Position numbers and translations under genes: made by a program. This document shows positions 36,375 through 47,751 of a stretch of DNA of 64,000 bases, in pieces. The notes beneath the pieces were generated by a model that saw only the letters and a list, made by a program, of their open reading frames with translations, made no database searches and was not told the origin of the DNA. Positions within the stretch are counted from its first letter, which is position 1. Every line of letters starts with the position of its first letter. Origin of the DNA: Amanita rubescens (taxonomy: Eukaryota > Basidiomycota > Agaricomycetes > Agaricales > Amanitaceae); assembly GCA_015039365.1 (NCBI GenBank), contig WION01000016.1, positions 310,001 to 374,000 on the forward strand, in the 5' to 3' direction.

Positions 36375-37763
36375 GGCGCTATCGTTGGATAATCAGCGGA
36401 AAGAAGGGAAGCGAAGAAAATGAGATCGTACATTGAATGGGGGTTGATATGTATTGGCGAGGTTGTTGTTGTGGAAAGAAGTAAAGGTGCCGAATTTGAA
36501 CGCGGAAGAGAAGCGCGAGGTCTGTGATGACGTTTGAGGAGTTCAGAGGAGTCGGAACCAGTAAAAAAAGGCCAAAGCTCCAAATTGGATGGTTCCTCAG
36601 TGATGGGTTCGATTATCCACGACTTTGGACGCGAGCTGGATGTCGTATTGGACCGCGAATTTATAGGCAAGTTTATGCTAAGCAACGCGACGGTCTGGGC
36701 TTCGCGTTTTTCCCTCAAGTTTGCACAAACGTGCATAAGCCCGTTCCAGCTTGGTTCTTCTTCTTTATAACTCTTATCTTCCCTCAGCTAATTTAGTCAC
36801 CCTGAATGCCACGCCTTCCTTATTTCTGTCGGTGTTGCCACGCCGCCTTTTCCCTGTTCGACTAGCAGGTACCGCACAAGAGTTGTCAGAAAACGTCACC
36901 CCCGTTAGTCCCTGATGTTAACAATTCGACCATTCATCACAATGAAATGCCCTGAGCTGTGCAGATGCCCAGGTCCGCCAACAGTCGTGCGGTCAGGTTC
37001 TCCATCATTTAAATTCCTGATGCTAGCCCAGAGATGCTCCACGTTGAGTCATAATCATGCTCCATGACGCGCTTCACACGCTCAGAAGTCTGTTGAATGT
37101 TGGCAGAAAAACGTACCCATATGGTCCCGGTTCAAAGCGGTCAACCGGTACGGGTCGGCATATTAGTGCCATGAGCTTCTTGGTCACGCTGTGCTGATTC
37201 TCATCACATCAACCTTACGGCCTTTTATTAATAACGAGCGTGGTAAGTAACATCAGCTTTATATCCTGGAAACTTTGATATGGGTGACCATCTCCCATCT
37301 ACATTGTGCAACGGAAACGGCGGAAGCCCGGCAGTTACGGATTTAAGCTCACCGGCCCTGTACCGCCAACAGCGGGAAAACGCGTATCTAAGTAGCTCTG
37401 GCATGCATAGCCCCTGCCCGACGCCGTTTTCAGAAAGTTATCGTGTCGATCTTCCCGTTCACGCCACCTCTCTCCCATAGCATGTCGTCATTGGGTAAAC
37501 GATACCGAAATCTGCCTGCTCTTCCGAAGGCGGACCGACGGCTCAAGTTCCTCACCACGTCATCTTGAGAAAATTGTCTTCGTGATAAAGCGACAAGGTA
37601 CCCAGCTTATCCCTGCGGACCTTTTCTTGGACAAGGTACTTTGGAATAACGTCACGTCTTGAATGGCTTCCTCGGTTTTGTATATTTTATGTAAATGCGG
37701 CATTGATCGGGTAAATACTGAGCACCGTCAACGAGAGCAGGGCTGCCATATCGTGGACTTGGT
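36375..37763. other. Gene-free region between UGP1 and a phosphoesterase gene
   Basis: About 1.4 kb. It contains the UGP1 promoter at the left. A 66-codon open frame at 37280-37480 begins with ATG but has no relative I recognise and no splice context. Nothing else is supported. Confidence 0.5.
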
Positions 37764-39561
37764 TCAGAAGTGCATTGTCCATAAGGAAATGAAGACGATG
37801 GTCGACAGAGGAAGTTTTGCTATAGTCCAAACGTCTTGGGCAAAGCCTTGTACACTCCCGCGATGCCTTGGATGATGCGTGCCAAAGAAATTGAGAAGTA
37901 TCTTCACCACTTTGGACAACGAAATGAGAGGCGCGGTGATCGAAAGACGTCGTCTGCCTAGAAGGAAGGACGACCAGGAACGTCGAAAGAGAAACCCACG
38001 TTTTGGAGTGGTAGCTGGAGTAGGAAGGGAAGACGAGTCCAGATGAGCATATTGATCGTCGTCTTCTTCGCGACCAAATGTAGATCGTAAAACCAACATT
38101 TCCGTTCGCTGTTGATATGACGTAGTTGTTATCCCAGAACCGTTGAAGCCCGAATGGTCCCGTGCACCGGCGATATTCATTAAGAATACGATCAGTAATG
38201 AGGCTAGCAGAAGTGGAATATAGGTTGACAGGTATATAGATATCTGATCCGGCATTAGGCATATTTGATCTGCGTGCGTAGTTGTTGTGCCATCTTTCCA
38301 ATACTGTTTCGGCAACAAGGAAAGCAGCTGGAATCCCGGACGTCTGACGTTCATCGCCATAGACAATGACTTCACGGTGACTTCGCGGGCGTGAAACGTG
38401 GTGCCTGAGTTGTGGAAGGTGTGATTGTATTCGCAATAGTCGTGGTCATCCCCGCTGCGTTGTGCAATGAGCTAATGTATATAGTCTTTGGACGCTTAAC
38501 ACACCTCAAAACGAGCGACGGTTTCAGTTTATGCAGCAAAAAACTAGTGGCATCTTGCCCAAGGAGGTTTTGGTAGCCAGTTCCAAATCCCTGGCGTATC
38601 GTGCCACGTTCCCGTAACTGGTCCACAATTTGTCCCTTCTGGTCTATAAAGAGGGATATGGCTGAACAGAATGACAGGAGGTTGGATCGCTGCGTCATTT
38701 GTCAATAGAAGTCCTAGTTATACCTGGGTCTGACATACCACCCTCAAGTTTTTCCACAAAGTCGACCGTTCCGTCATGAATAGGTTTCCATTCTGTGAAA
38801 GAAACTCCTGCTTGGTCCCGGTGATAGTCCTCATCGACCAAACCTGGAGCGTCTATTAAAGTTAACGTGTGATCCGCCATAGTGACATGTTGATTCATTG
38901 GACCAAAGTGAGAAACATAGCGTTCATGTGCCATTTCTGACTCGGAAGCCGGCATTCTCAAGCTAAAGATCAACGTTTAACGAGGACTCTGTAATGGTAA
39001 CACGAAATTACCCTATATCATGGTTGCCTGGTATGAAGTACTCGGGGATGCTAGGATCCAGTGTAAAAATGGTTTTGAATCTCCTGCTGTAGGATTCGTA
39101 TCTGCGGCGCAGCGCTTGAGAACGAGACGGACACGTCGATTAGCAAGACATACTCAGCATCAGACATGGGAAAGCGCCCCCCGTCCATCATATCACCGAG
39201 AAATATGACAGCATCTGGGCTCAAACGCGTGGCTTCTCGCCAATTTTTTCGGATGTTCAGGTCTACGAGGACCTGGGTAATGTAGGTGAGGATAGCGGGT
39301 CGACCGGGATACGAGCGGTGGTCGAGTATCTGGGGATCTGCTACGACCAGAACATGAGTAGGCTGAGTAGAAGTGAATGTCTGAAAGCCGGTCAACGACG
39401 GAACGTTGGAGAAAGAGAATATATACCGTCTGGAATTTGGAGTCTGGCCAATTGCATTTGCGAACCGAATTCCAGAAGATACCGTACTCGAACCAGATTA
39501 CGAGGATCGTCCAAAAGAGTTTCAACGCGTTGATTATTGGGGTTTTAGGCAACCTGAACAT
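37764..39561 (-). CDS. Cdc1/Ted1-family metallophosphoesterase, copy A, with internal frameshift
   Basis: N-terminal membrane anchor (ALKLFWTILVIWFEYGIFW), then metallophosphoesterase motifs HVLVVADPQILDH, VIFLGDMMDGGR, IPGNHDIG, ILFSHIPLYRPEG and SGDDHDYCEYNHTF, then the family signature REVTVKSLSMAMNVRRPGFQ and C-terminal transmembrane segments. Cdc1, Ted1 and human PGAP5 are Mn-dependent ER/Golgi phosphodiesterases that remove ethanolamine-phosphate from GPI-anchor glycans. All metal-ligand motifs are present. The frame breaks at about 38618: NCGP is followed by one extra G before LRERGTIRQGFGTGY. The paralogue at 47752-49831 reads straight through at the same point (SCGPLREKG). No intron fits. 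It is either a recent pseudogene or a 1-nt sequence error. Confidence 0.8.
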
Positions 39562-39694
39562 GTCGGAGGTTCAACTACTTAAATATTGTTTGTCCTCTAT
39601 GGGTCTCACGCATTACAACGAAGAATGGATATCAGGCTCTCTCAAAATGCGTGTCTAAACTCAGAACAAGCCATGTGTCCGTCTCTCCGACCGA

Positions 39695-40032
39695 CTAATG
39701 ATGCGATTCGTGACCATGACCGTGACCCTCGAATGGGTGGTGTCCCTAATATGTATCAGCGGAGGAAATTTACGAAACAGGTCATTTTGTATACCAATAA
39801 CTTAGCACCGTCTTTCCTGAAATATTCAATCAACAACAACAGATGGGGTAGTGCAACGATGGACAAACCTGGCCCTGTAAAAGATGAAGAACCACATTGA
39901 TGCGCCCAGCGCCTTGGCCATGAAAGTGTACTTGAATGGAGGTAAATGTGGATGGAATCCTGGTTCTAAGACGCAGCATGTCTAAATAATTCAACAAACA
40001 TTTTGCGGAGACTTACGGTGAGCTCCGGCCAT
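39695..40032 (-). CDS. NDUFB2: Small complex I subunit of the NDUFB2 (AGGG) type
   Basis: Four small exons encode 61 residues. It starts MAGAHQPGFHPHLPPFKYTF and continues MAKALGASMWFFIFYRARKD and GAKLLGHHPFEGHGHGHESH then H*. A single transmembrane helix is flanked by a His/Pro-rich N-terminus and a His-rich C-terminus ending in an HP-F-x-G-H motif. This is the pattern of the fungal and mitochondrial NDUFB2-like accessory subunit of NADH:ubiquinone oxidoreductase, in the inner membrane. No cleavable presequence is needed in this family. It is divergent from the next gene with 70 bp between start codons. Confidence 0.72.
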
Positions 40033-40102
40033 GGCTCGATTGTAGACGGAGGATGTTGTTTATAGTTATTGACGCGTTCTCGTTTATTTCTGTCACTTCC
40101 CC

Positions 40103-43100
40103 ATGAACCCCAACGGCAAACGTTTGCGCGATGTAGACTATCCCAGAATCATATTCCATGCTCCTGAGAGGACGTTTGATAGGTTGTTTAAAGGTGCTAC
40201 CTCAATTTTTGTTATATGGTACGTTTACCGATGGCTTATGCGTCATCTCAGAAAGTTCCCTGTACGACCTCAAACGGACCGTCAGAAAGAAGCTTGGTTT
40301 ACCGTCTGATTCTTCGATATCTCTTGCACAGATTCGTGATGGCCAGGCAGTCGACCTCGACGATGGTAGGCTCGCATACTGCGCCTTTCCTCATCTTTGG
40401 ATTCTGAATATTTTCGTTCATGATTAGATGATGATTTTGAGGCATTTTACACCGTCGCGCACTCTCAGTGGTCGGTAGATGTTGAAATTAGACTTGCAGA
40501 TACTCAAACTTCTCAGTCTACTGACGAAGAGGTATGTAATCTTATTCATGTGGTGTCATTTTTCATACCAGGATGCATCATAGATTCGACCAAGGAAGAA
40601 GCATGAAGAGATCCATGACTCGCCGAGCATGTCCGATAACGAGGCTGGTGTACGTACCGCAGGTGCTACGGAGAGCAAAAAAAGGAAGGTGGTATTTGCC
40701 GAGTCTTCCACCGAAGGCGTACTGTCGGAAGAACCGCGACGAAAAAAAAAGAAGAGTGAGAGCGACGGCGCGGTGAACAGCACCGCAGTCGCGCCTAGCT
40801 CATCTCACGATATTACCAAGAAGAAGAAAAGGAAGTCAAAGAAGGATGATTCTGCCGCAAATCCCGTTCAGGAGGGGAATTATGACGTGCCAGAGCAGAG
40901 TGGTACCGTGGAGGCGTCAACTTCACAGAGAGACCCTGATATTCCCGTCGACGACGGTCAACCGGCACAGCCAGGACTTTCCGATCCCAGTAACGTTCGG
41001 CAACAGAGCAAGGCAATCTCAAGCTCATCAAGGCGTACGAGCACTGTAAAGGCCAAGCTCCCCTCTGCACCGGACCAGACTTTGGAAAATCAGTCACATA
41101 AAGAAATTACGCCAACTCCGATGTACGCTATTGGTTCCTGAGGTTGCCGTTGTTTCTGACCCCACTGAATAGAGCAGGTACGAATGCCGCTGGAAAACGA
41201 TCAGCGCAGTCATCTGCTTCTAATACTCGGCGTGGTAAATACTTCTTACAATTGTGAAGATGTTATTATAATATCTCCTTAGATTCAACTCTCGAAAATT
41301 CCAAATCCGTTTCACAAGGTCTGTAGACCATATCAAGGCCTTCTACTTTGTTGACGTTTCACAGAGAAGGATGATCATTTGGCTGGAAGCACACCAAGCG
41401 AAAACAGTCAAGATGCGTCGAGTGACGAAGGTAAAGTTAATATGCATTCCTTCGTGTCTATCTCTCACCCCAAAGGCAGACGAAGTAACACAAAACACGA
41501 TGCTCTCATCCAGAAGCGAACACGGTTCGAAGAGCGTTTCACGTGAATAGCCTTAAAATATCACGAAAGTTCCTAAATAATGGTCTCATTCAGCAGATGC
41601 CGAAGAGGAAAATCGGGCGGACGCGGGGATTGTATCTGGTAAGAGTCCAAGTCTGGGTATTAGATCTTGGGTTCATGTTGAGCATCTCTAGCAGGGAAGC
41701 CACCTGCGGCACAAATGAAAGACATAGTAACAGACCTACTGGCTGCGAAAAGGAAGCTTTTAGCTGGCAACAATGCTCCGGTTACAACCCCAGAGGATTC
41801 GGGCTCGTCTAGTAAGATCCCAGCACAAAGCGCCGAGCTTCCCGAACGAACACGTAACTCCGCAAAATCTTCAAAAGTTGCCTCCAAAGCGTTCTGCCTT
41901 GCTTGCACTAAGGCGTCAAAACACGATCTGGCAGACTGTCCTCTTGTTCAGGAAGGACCCTTAGCAATCCAAAAGCGTATCAAAGCGCTTCGTGCCACAA
42001 AGAAATACTCAGATAAAGAAAAAACGCCTGTTATCGAAGGTTTGAAACAGGTTAAGCAGGATATAAGGGACAAAGCAAAACAATCAACCAAAGAGTCTAA
42101 AGTGAATGCTCAATCTCACTCTCATCCATCCTCTCGTCCACAGGACGCAGAGGCTAATGACGTATCTGACCGTATAAACGACGTTGCAGGTGTTTCGTCA
42201 CAAGCGCGACCAGTAACCCAGTTGAGCAACAAGGGTTCATCAGGAACGTCGTCGACTGACTCTACCCCTGGCGCCGTCGTTCAGCTAAGCGCGGAGAAAC
42301 AAGCGGATGGTGATGGTTCTCTTAACTCCCTCATTCCATCGCACAATGTAGATTTATCTGCTGTCGATCTCCAGGAGTTGATCAGAGGTCCAAAAGAGGC
42401 ATTGGTGTCGGTCAACGACTTGCCTTCCAGCGACGAAAACGATGACGATGAGAGGATGTCTGGTGGACCTGAGGAAGACGAAGTGGAAAAAAATTATCGC
42501 AGACTGACGTCATTTGGGAATGATTCTTCTGAGAGTGAAGGCAGCGATGCTGAACAGGATAACGGAAATCCTACTGGTTCCTTTGCCAACACTGAACAGC
42601 ATGTCAGTGTCAGTGACTCGCAGGACGCTATCCCCGAGCCAGGTCCTCCGACTGTTACTCAAGAGCAGAGTATTCCGCGACCATCGGGACGGGATGACGT
42701 CTCCGGTGATAAAGATGATGCAAACAGACGTGACGGAGTCCTCCAGGAGGAAGAATCGGCGATTGGAACCAAATCCCCTGTTAACGGCCAGGAAGCCAGT
42801 GATCCCGTGGTCAGTCAGGAAGCTACCGAGGCAACACTAGACGCTTTAAGTGCACCCACTGAAGAGCCAGATCTGTCCGCAATGCGAGCGCCCAGTGATG
42901 CAAGTGAATCTATACAGTCGACTCAATCGTCACCTCGGCACGTCAACGGCAGTAGTGTGATTGAACAGATCAGCGACGATACGAGAGTTGGTCCTGTGCG
43001 GCGCAGCAATCGACGAACGAAGCCTTCCGTGGTAACAGAGGAGACTGCCACGGAGCAAGACAGTGGAAAGCGGAAGAGAGCGGCGACGAAGACGCCAAAG

Positions 43101-43925
43101 AAAGATAAATCATTAACCCAGGTGAAGGACGATATTCTAAACAGTGTCGCACGGACCATAAAGTCAAAGATCCGTGCAACATCAGTACCTGCTGATGAGC
43201 ATGAGCCCCGCACACCCGGACGCAAACGTGCAAGAGTCACGACCAAGATTGAACGTGCGTTGAACAGTAAAGGGAATGATACATCCACTTCCAAGTCGCG
43301 CAAGAAGAAGGATGTTCCGGTCCCAAGCGAAAATGATCCGTCGATTACGCCGTCGCAGGACCAAACGTCGCTGAGGTCCGCAACCCCTTCAGTTCCCGAA
43401 TGGACGACATTGACACCTATGGAAGATGATAACATCACGCGAGACGAGCCTGCTCCAAGCAGCCCTCTATTGAGGAAATCCAACGCGAACAAAAAGGGTG
43501 TCAAGAAAATAACTAAGCAATCCGTCGTCGAGAAGGCGAACGAGGATTTGCCAAATACTCTCGATGACGATCTGCTATTTGCCCCATCCACAAGTCAAAT
43601 ACCCTATCCCTATTCCCAAAAGTTGCATATTGAAAAACGACGTGAGAATGACTCGGAGGATGAGCAGGAAGTTACTAGCTTTCTCACACCCAATGGTCGT
43701 ACGCCACACAAGTATAGACGCCTCAGTGATATTGGCACAAACCCCTTCGCGAAGCGTCTGAATCCAAATCTTGCGCAACACCACTCATCCAAAGTTGACA
43801 AGGTTAAAGAATTGTACGGTAGACGAGGAAAACGTGGTGACAACAAGTCTGATTCCGATTCGGACTCGGACTCGGAGCCCGAGAAGATATCTCACATCCC
43901 TAAAACTCGAATGGCAGGAGCATGA
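40103..43925 (+). CDS. Large acidic nuclear-type protein with N-terminal beta-grasp-like region and a zinc knuckle
   Basis: The N-terminus spliced from three exons (MNPNGKRLRDVDYPRIIFHA, then ESSLYDLKRTVRKKLGLPSD, SISLAQIRDGQAVDLDDDDD, FEAFYTVAHSQWSVDVEIRL) resembles a small ubiquitin- or PB1-like fold. A disordered region with several basic nuclear signals follows (KKRKVVFAES, RRKKKKSESD, KKKKRKSKKD). Several mini-exons lie between 41140 and 41700. The long last exon contains a CCHC-type knuckle, FCLACTKASKHDLADCPLV, and then about 550 residues of Ser/Asp/Glu-rich sequence with an SD repeat near the end. I recognise no named family. Chromatin or RNA-related work is plausible. Joining across the mini-exons is less certain than the two ends. 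Confidence 0.6.
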
Positions 43926-44595
43926 ATTCAACATGGTAAAATTGTTACATCCCTACGGCAGGAACATGAATTCGACATAATATTACAGCAGATCTACAAA
44001 TCTTCCTAATTACCATCGGGGTTTCTGGGGGTATATACTATACATAGCGTTCATTGTACCAGCTGATCATGCCAACTGATGCGTTTCCCTCGGTGGATTA
44101 CTGATCGTGAGTACATGAGCATTTCAGCTGGCCCCTATAACCAAAAGATCAGCGTTATGGTGCTGTCCGCTCCTTCCGGCTGCGCTTGGCGACTTGGGAA
44201 AAGGCAAGGTCCAGGAGACAGGAAGTTCAGTCAGCTTCCCATGCGGCGTCGTGTATTGCCGCGGTCGTGGCATCTTACCGGTGCCACTTGGAACCGCACG
44301 TAACTATAGAACTTAAAAGCGGAGTTCCTGCTTTTGGGACTCAGCTTACATAACTATTTATCGCACTGATGCCAAAATTTTGTCAATCAGCAACCTTTAT
44401 CCCGTACTCTCATCTGAGTATTCTGAAGGCACCTGCCTTGGTACATGCTATATAACAAGAACACCCGAGACGAGTAAGCACAGTTCACTACCTTCCCTTA
44501 TTCCCCTTTTCTCATCATTTTTGCCCCTTAGTTATCTCAGCGACCTCGTTTTCTCTCTCTTGAGCTTTTGAACCCCGTCTACCCAATCAGCATAC
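43926..44595. other. CPA1 upstream region
   Basis: About 670 bp. A TATA-like ctatataac lies at about 44448-44456, followed by a C/T-rich leader (44500-44580) without ATG. An upstream 28-codon frame at 44369-44455 ends inside the TATA element and does not resemble the arginine attenuator peptide. Nothing else is recognised. Confidence 0.5.
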
Positions 44596-46043
44596 ATGAT
44601 TTACCGTTATCTTTCTCGTGTTCCTCGATTTGCAAGGGGTTTAGCAACTCCCTCTGGCCCGATCACGGGCGTACCTGCCGCCCTTCACCTGAAGACTGGC
44701 GAATCTTTCTATGGGAAATCCTTTGGTGCTCCAAAGAGCATCTTTGGTGAAACTGTATTCTCAACGTCCATAACATCTTGTAAGTGTCGAAGCTCGTTCC
44801 CATGAAAAATATACTGATGGCGATCGATCTATTTCTAGACACAGAATCAATGACCGATCCGTCATATCGTGGCCAGATTTTGGTTTTTACGACGCCGATG
44901 ATTGGCAATTATGGCGTTCCACTAAACAAAGCACCATACGATGCCCAGGATGTCGGTGTTGTCCTGGAGTCCCAGAGGGTACAATGTGCAGCAGTTGTTG
45001 TCGGCGACGTTGCCGAAAAATTTTCCCACTATACCGCCGTAGAATCTCTGGCATCTTGGTGCCAACGTCATGGCGTACCAGCAATTACAGGCGTTGATAC
45101 CCGAGCCATAACCACCCTGTTGCGAGATCAGGGCACAACTCTGGGACACCTTGCAGTTGGTAGCGAAGCTTCGAAGCCTGCTCCCGCTGATCATGAGTAC
45201 TGGGATCCTGCCATCGAGAATCTTGTTGATCAAGTTTCTACCAAGGTTCCTTACGTTTTAAATTCCTCAGGCTCCACTAAGATTGCTGTTCTCGATTTCG
45301 GCGCCAAATCGAACATTTTACGATCACTCGTCCGTAGAGATGCCGCAGTCACTGTACTTCCATGGAACTACGATTTCAACAAAATTCGAGACCAATATGA
45401 TGGTCTTTTCTTGTCCAATGGTCCAGGTGACCCAAAGCATTGTATGGAAGCAGTTTTGAACATTCGTAAGACATTGAAGGAATGGAACAAGCCCATTTTC
45501 GGAATCTGCATGGGTCACCAGATCATCGGTATGGCAGCTGGTCTGGATGCGTACCGGATGACTTTTGGCAATCGCGGCCACAACCAGCCGGTGCTTGCTC
45601 TAGCATCCTCCGGATCTATCAAAGCAGGAAGAGTATATGTTACTAGGTGAGATACATAAGCATGTATTTGCTTATCGTAGCTAAACGACGTCCAGCCAAA
45701 ACCATCAATATGCACTCAAACTGCAGGATCCTTTCCCGCAAGGCTGGGAGCCTTTCTTCATCAATTGCAACGACTCCTCTGTTGAAGGTATCAAATCCAC
45801 TGACGACTCGGGGAAGAAAGTCTGGGGTGTCCAATTCCACCCAGAGAGCGCTGGTGGCCCTCTAGATACCATTGAGGTCGGTTTCTGGTTTCACCTGAAG
45901 TATTCATCAGACTAATTGGTCCCAAGATGTTCACCGATTTTGTTTCTGAATGTCGTGCTGTGGAGTCTGAGCGATCGGGTTATACTCGCACGCAACAATG
46001 GAGCTCTTATGAGACTCCTGCGCGCAAAGTGGCTTATGCATGA
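44596..46043 (+). CDS. CPA1: Carbamoyl-phosphate synthase small subunit, arginine-specific
   Basis: The N-terminus MIYRYLSRVPRFARGLATPS is Arg-rich and amphipathic, fitting a mitochondrial presequence. The CPSase small-chain domain follows: ALHLKTGESFYGKSFGA, YRGQILVFTTPMIGNYGVP, ITGVDTRAITTLLRDQGT. A class I glutamine amidotransferase domain follows with IAVLDFGAKSNILRSLVRR, LFLSNGPGDP, the nucleophile loop GICMGHQIIG, and the His/Glu motif VWGVQFHPES. It ends SYETPARKVAYA. It supplies ammonia from glutamine to the large subunit for arginine synthesis. The catalytic triad is complete. At least three introns; the first follows STSITS. Confidence 0.94.
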
Positions 46044-46147
46044 CTTTAAAACATTCCCTACCCTTTCCTCCTGTAGATTACAAATACTATGTATGACTAA
46101 ATTGTACCGAATCTACCTACCAAAATAGTTAAGCGTGTGATACCACT

Positions 46148-47675
46148 ATGAACTTCTTCGACACTTACGAATTATCCACCCCTGCGAGCTCCAGTCAACC
46201 CCAACAGAGTCTCAACGAAGAGGTTACCGATGTTATAGGACAGTTTGGGCGATTTTGGGGAACGTTTAGGAAGCAGGTACGATCGGTAGACCGGACGTGC
46301 CTTGAGACATTCACGGTATACAGAGTCAGACAGCACTGGAAATTGCCAGGAGGGACCTGGGTGGCGTTGTCAGCCAAGCCCAAAGGGAAATCAACAAGCT
46401 GACCACGAGCGAACAGCCTCAAGTCGATATAGCAGAAGGCGAAAGCGACAGAAGATCTATCACCCCCACTGACCACGAAACACCACCTGAGACGACCTCT
46501 GCTGACGAAAGCAATGCAAGCTCGTCAACCTTCCTTTCGCGTCTCATTCCGCCCAATATCGCGTCAACCGTGCGCAGTCATTTACCCGAAACGCTAAAGC
46601 ATGCCTCCGAGAATCTCGACTTTGCGCAGTTGCAGTCCAATTTGATGAGTGAACTGCAACGTGTACAGGGTTTAACACGTGCACAGGCAGAGGAGTATGT
46701 GCATAAGAGCGAGTCGTTGTTGCGTGAGGCGGTTAGAGAAGCAGGTGTGGCTCTTCGGGAAGCTGTCAAGATCGTTCCTCCCGAGGAGGCCGCATCATCG
46801 AGCAACTCAGCAGGTGCAATTTGGGATGGGACGGACATGTGGATGCTCCCATCAGAGCCGGGTGTTGAGGGATATGATGCAACTGCCGTGAAGGACGGTG
46901 GGGACCATGCGTCTCGTCAAGCAGCGGAGACTCAGCGGGCAGTGGCTACCCGCGCAGAAGCGCTATTGAGACGACTCAAGCACGACCCCTCTATCATCCG
47001 ACACGATCCCGAAAACGACGAAGCAATCAGTGATTACTATTATCAATGGCTTTCACAGGAGGTTGACGCGAAGGGAGGTATTGACGGCCCTCATTGGTCA
47101 CAGACAACGACAGGGCTGTTGGAAGAACTAAATGATGGCCCAGCTCTCAAGCAAACTCAGGACACGCTCGGTACGTCGCACGAACGTTACATAAATATGT
47201 AATTGAAAGGAATTATTCTAGTGCCATCTGAGATAACACGGGAGATATTCTGGAAACGCTTCTTTTTCCGAATGCACCAAATTAGTCAAGAAGAGGAAAG
47301 ACGCAAGGTTCTCATTGAATGTGATTGATATTGTCGTTATCGCGTGATATGTACAACACTAACGGAGCTTCCGCTGCTAGCCACTGCCGCGGATGTCGAG
47401 GAAGACTTGAGTTGGGGAGAAGACGATGACGAAGAAGCTGGTTCACCGACCACGATCTCACCGAGGAAGCAAGTGCGTAAATAAACCTAACTCTCGTTCG
47501 ATTTCCCGATTAAGACTGTTCATTATAGGATGCATTTGAAGTGACTGCTGGTGGGCGGTCGCTTGATGTCACGAGGAGCAGTTCACGAGAAGGAAGTGAG
47601 GCAAGCTATGATGTTGTATCTAATGGGACAAGTGGTGAGAAGGGTGGAGATGAGGAGGAAAGTGACTGGGAATAA
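46148..47675 (+). CDS. BSD-domain protein
   Basis: Starts MNFFDTYELSTPASSSQPQQ. A helical segment follows: VTDVIGQFGRFWGTFRKQSQ then TALEIARRDLGGVVSQAQRE. A region (LRRLKHDPSIIRHDPENDEA) leads into a BSD domain ending VPSEITREIFWKRFFFRMHQ with the paired aromatic residues of the fold (Phe-Trp). The C-terminus is acidic and disordered, ending EESDWE. Fungal BSD proteins include Dos2 and TFIIH p62 relatives. The domain order and acidic tail look closest to Dos2, whose role is unclear. It follows CPA1 by about 100 bp on the same strand. Confidence 0.78.
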
Positions 47676-47751
47676 TAACAGATATGGACAACCCTGAATT
47701 AGGCGGGGATTATAACTTTGTACTCGACGTTACGTGCGTTAGTACTTTTTC

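Noticed and set aside
37280..37480. 66-codon ATG frame, possible small protein
   Set aside because: No homology I recognise, no signal peptide and no splice or promoter context.
40103..43925. Possibility that the zinc knuckle marks a retroelement Gag
   Set aside because: There is no adjacent protease, reverse transcriptase or terminal repeats, and the gene has normal introns.
44369..44455. 28-codon upstream frame before CPA1, possible arginine attenuator peptide
   Set aside because: It lacks the Asp and Trp key residues and overlaps the TATA-like element, so it is probably not in the mRNA.
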